Shown piece after piece: positions 63,317-64,000 of a stretch of 64,000 nucleotides of DNA. Made by a program: the position numbers and the translations under genes. Positions within the stretch are counted from its first letter, which is position 1. Every line of letters starts with the position of its first letter. Origin of the DNA: Planktotalea sp. (lineage in GTDB: Bacteria; Pseudomonadota; Alphaproteobacteria; Rhodobacterales; Rhodobacteraceae); the NCBI RefSeq assembly GCF_018607995.1, contig NZ_JABBAL010000006.1:1-64000 (forward strand). The letters are read 5' to 3'. A model generated the notes under the pieces. That model did no database searches. It was given only the letters and a program-made list of their open reading frames with translations, and was not told the DNA's origin.

Positions 63317-64000
63317 ATGTTGGAGACTATAGGGGAAGCGAACACCGCAGCGCTCTTTGGGTTATTGGGTGGGATCGCGCTTGGTCTCGCTGCACGGGTT
63401 GGTAGGTTTTGCACGCTTGGTGCCATCGAAGACTACCTTTACGGTGGTGATGACAAGCGTTTGCGCATGTGGGCCATCGCCATTGGGGTTGCTGTGATCA
63501 CCACCCACATCGCCATGTCAATGGGCACGTTTGATTCAACCACAACCGCCTATCTTGATCGAACTTGGAACCCGCTTGGAACAGTTATCGGGGGTTTGCT
63601 GTTCGGGTACGGCATGGCGCTAAGTGGCAACTGTGGCTACGGCGCGCTGGCACGTTTGGGCGGGGGCGATCTGCGTTCTTTAATGATCGTGATCGTCATG
63701 GGGTTGTCCGCCTATTTTGTGATGTCCGGCCCACTTGCGCATCTTCGCGTATGGCTATTTCCCGTAGAGACGGGGTCTGGTCAACCACAAGGCTTTACCC
63801 AGCTGCTTTCAAATTTCGGACTGCCACCTGTAGTAAGCGGGTTAATTGTAGGGGGCGGTTTGGTGAGTATAGCCCTGTTACACAAAGACATGCGCCAATC
63901 TTACGCGCAGATGTTTTGGGGATCGATTGTCGGCCTCGCCGTGTTCTTCGGTTGGCTTGGTACCTATTGGATCGCAACGACGGGTTTCTCAATAGAGCCA
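63317..64000 (+). CDS. soxT: SoxT, YeeE/YedE-family transporter (partial, runs off window)
   Basis: The frame from ATG 63317 is open to the window end (228 codons) and is missing from the ORF track for that reason. Translation shows a multi-spanning YeeE/YedE protein with GRFCTLGAIEDYLYGG and ALSGNCGYGALARLGGG, the cysteine-glycine motifs of the family, and about six hydrophobic helices so far. It follows soxR by 40 bp, as soxT does in other Alphaproteobacteria, where it is linked to thiosulfate uptake and SoxR signalling. Confidence 0.88.
   Translation, partial: MLETIGEANTAALFGLLGGIALGLAARVGRFCTLGAIEDYLYGGDDKRLRMWAIAIGVAVITTHIAMSMGTFDSTTTAYLDRTWNPLGTVIGGLLFGYGMALSGNCGYGALARLGGGDLRSLMIVIVMGLSAYFVMSGPLAHLRVWLFPVETGSGQPQGFTQLLSNFGLPPVVSGLIVGGGLVSIALLHKDMRQSYAQMFWGSIVGLAVFFGWLGTYWIATTGFSIEP

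Overview
The window looks like chromosome of a marine alphaproteobacterium of the Rhodobacteraceae (Roseobacter group). The evidence is a smoEFGK-smoS-mtlK polyol operon in the Rhodobacter order, a complete soxTRS/soxVWXYZABCDEF cluster, several TRAP/ABC transporters with sugar-acid genes, moderate GC and dense operons joined by ATGA or TAATG overlaps. No phage, IS element, CRISPR, rRNA or tRNA was seen.

Layout. (1) 1-0.32 kb: remnant of a uroporphyrinogen-III C-methyltransferase. (2) 0.57-8.25 kb: LacI-type regulator and the sorbitol/mannitol operon smoEFGK, smoS, mtlK, with matching candidate operators before the regulator and the operon. (3) 8.25-9.1 kb: a scar holding a frameshifted, stop-interrupted AraC/GlxA-type regulator. 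(4) 9.2-11.9 kb: a ferric-iron ABC permease facing its likely binding protein; no ATPase is present. (5) 12-42 kb: a sugar-acid catabolic region. It has uxuA with three Gfo/Idh/MocA dehydrogenases, uxaC with a uxuB-like reductase, and an 11-gene minus-strand operon from TRAP dctP to kdgK. That operon includes a galactarolactone-cycloisomerase-like enzyme, uxaA, two PhyH-type Fe(II)/2-oxoglutarate oxygenases, another Gfo/Idh enzyme, a beta-hydroxyacid dehydrogenase and an EamA exporter. Beside it lie a GntR regulator, denD/ltnD-like tetronate dehydrogenases, an SDR-FAH hydrolase-2-hydroxyacid dehydrogenase-LysE operon, divergent idnO/idnD, a third PhyH oxygenase, a peroxiredoxin-like gene and a hydroxypyruvate-isomerase pseudogene with five in-frame stops. 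(6) 42-49.5 kb: a CoA-dependent 2-aminobenzoate (anthranilate) operon. (7) 49.7-64 kb: two MBL-fold proteins (SoxG/SoxH-like), a YeeE/YedE transporter, the sox operon, and divergent soxS-soxR-soxT running off the right edge.

How the genes work together. Hexuronates would go through UxaC, the UxuB-like reductase, UxuA or UxaA, and KdgK to KDPG. Idonate/gluconate, tetronates and deoxy-sugar acids have partial routes. Anthranilate would go through its CoA ester to ring reduction and beta-oxidation. Thiosulfate would be oxidised in the periplasm by SoxXA-YZ-B-CD, with SoxV/W/S supplying reductant and SoxR sensing sulfane sulfur. The least explained part is the set of three PhyH oxygenases and four Gfo/Idh enzymes within hexuronate genes. 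It may be a route for a modified sugar acid.
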